From positions 1-6,024 of the forward strand of contig CAJBPC010000100.1 in the NCBI GenBank assembly GCA_903957405.1: a stretch of 6,024 nt of DNA. The letters are read 5' to 3'. Origin of the DNA: an uncultured bacterium (GTDB taxonomy: Bacteria > Bacteroidota > Bacteroidia > Chitinophagales > Chitinophagaceae). The notes under the pieces were generated by a model that saw only the letters and a list, made by a program, of their open reading frames with translations, was not told the origin of the DNA and ran no database searches. The position numbers and the translations under genes were made by a program. Below, piece after piece: positions 6,003 through 6,024 of this stretch; the stretch's first letter is position 1; the number at the start of each line of letters is the position of its first letter.

Positions 6003-6024
6003 ATGATTAATTTTTTTCGCATTA
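6003..6024 (+). CDS. Start of a downstream gene (partial), possibly a DUF6090-type membrane protein
   Basis: An ATG at 6003 opens a frame that runs off the window after MINFFRI. It is preceded by AGAGGAAAC (5994-6002), the clearest Shine-Dalgarno-like sequence in the window, with GAGG ending four bases before the ATG. The gap after yifB is 66 bases. Many small Bacteroidota proteins of the DUF6090 family, which have one N-terminal transmembrane helix, begin with M-I-K/N-F-F-R, so this is a reasonable guess. Seven residues cannot prove it. No good promoter is seen in the gap: TTTG at 5960-5963 has only a poor TAttCAAA partner at 5979-5986. Confidence 0.45.

Noticed and set aside
1..6024. CRISPR array, mobile element, toxin-antitoxin or defence system, tRNA or rRNA
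   Set aside because: No regularly spaced repeats, terminal inverted repeats, transposase motifs, tRNA-like cloverleaf or rRNA segments were seen, and nearly all sequence is explained by conserved housekeeping genes.

Overview
The window carries a compact run of plus-strand genes from what looks like a Bacteroidota chromosome, probably of the Chitinophagales/Sphingobacteriales type. The evidence is a MurF–alanine racemase fusion, which is characteristic of that phylum; a signal peptidase II with the long inserts seen in Bacteroidota; a short lipoprotein signal ending in FFSC; a sequence matching the Bacteroidota -7 promoter element (TAnnTTTG); and few obvious Shine-Dalgarno sites. The taxon is an inference from protein style, because no rRNA or other marker is present.

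Layout: (1) 2-100 is the C-terminal tail of a membrane protein, overlapping the next gene by 26 bases. (2) 75-2603 encodes an 842-residue MurF–Alr fusion, with an ATP-dependent ligase half for peptidoglycan precursor synthesis and a PLP-dependent alanine racemase half that supplies D-alanine. (3) 2604-2687 is a short gap with a good -7 promoter match. (4) 2688-3380 is lspA, lipoprotein signal peptidase II. (5) 3408-4256 is an unrecognised lipoprotein with weak YD-like repeats, closely following lspA. (6) 4257-4388 is a gap with a weak terminator-like hairpin and a perfect 16-base palindrome just before the next gene. (7) 4389-5936 is a YifB/ComM-type AAA+ ATPase (Mg-chelatase-like). (8) 6003 to the window end is the start of another gene, of which only seven residues are visible.

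The first part concerns the cell envelope: the fusion makes and uses D-alanine for the wall, LspA matures lipoproteins, and the next gene encodes a probable LspA substrate. YifB/ComM, linked in other bacteria to DNA branch migration during transformation, appears to be a separate unit behind its own gap.

No CRISPR array, mobile element, tRNA, rRNA, defence system or clearly new system is visible. This reads as an ordinary core-genome region. The points most worth a second look are the palindrome in front of yifB, the non-ATG start and promoter arrangement of lspA, the altered MurF signature in the fusion, and the unassigned lipoprotein.
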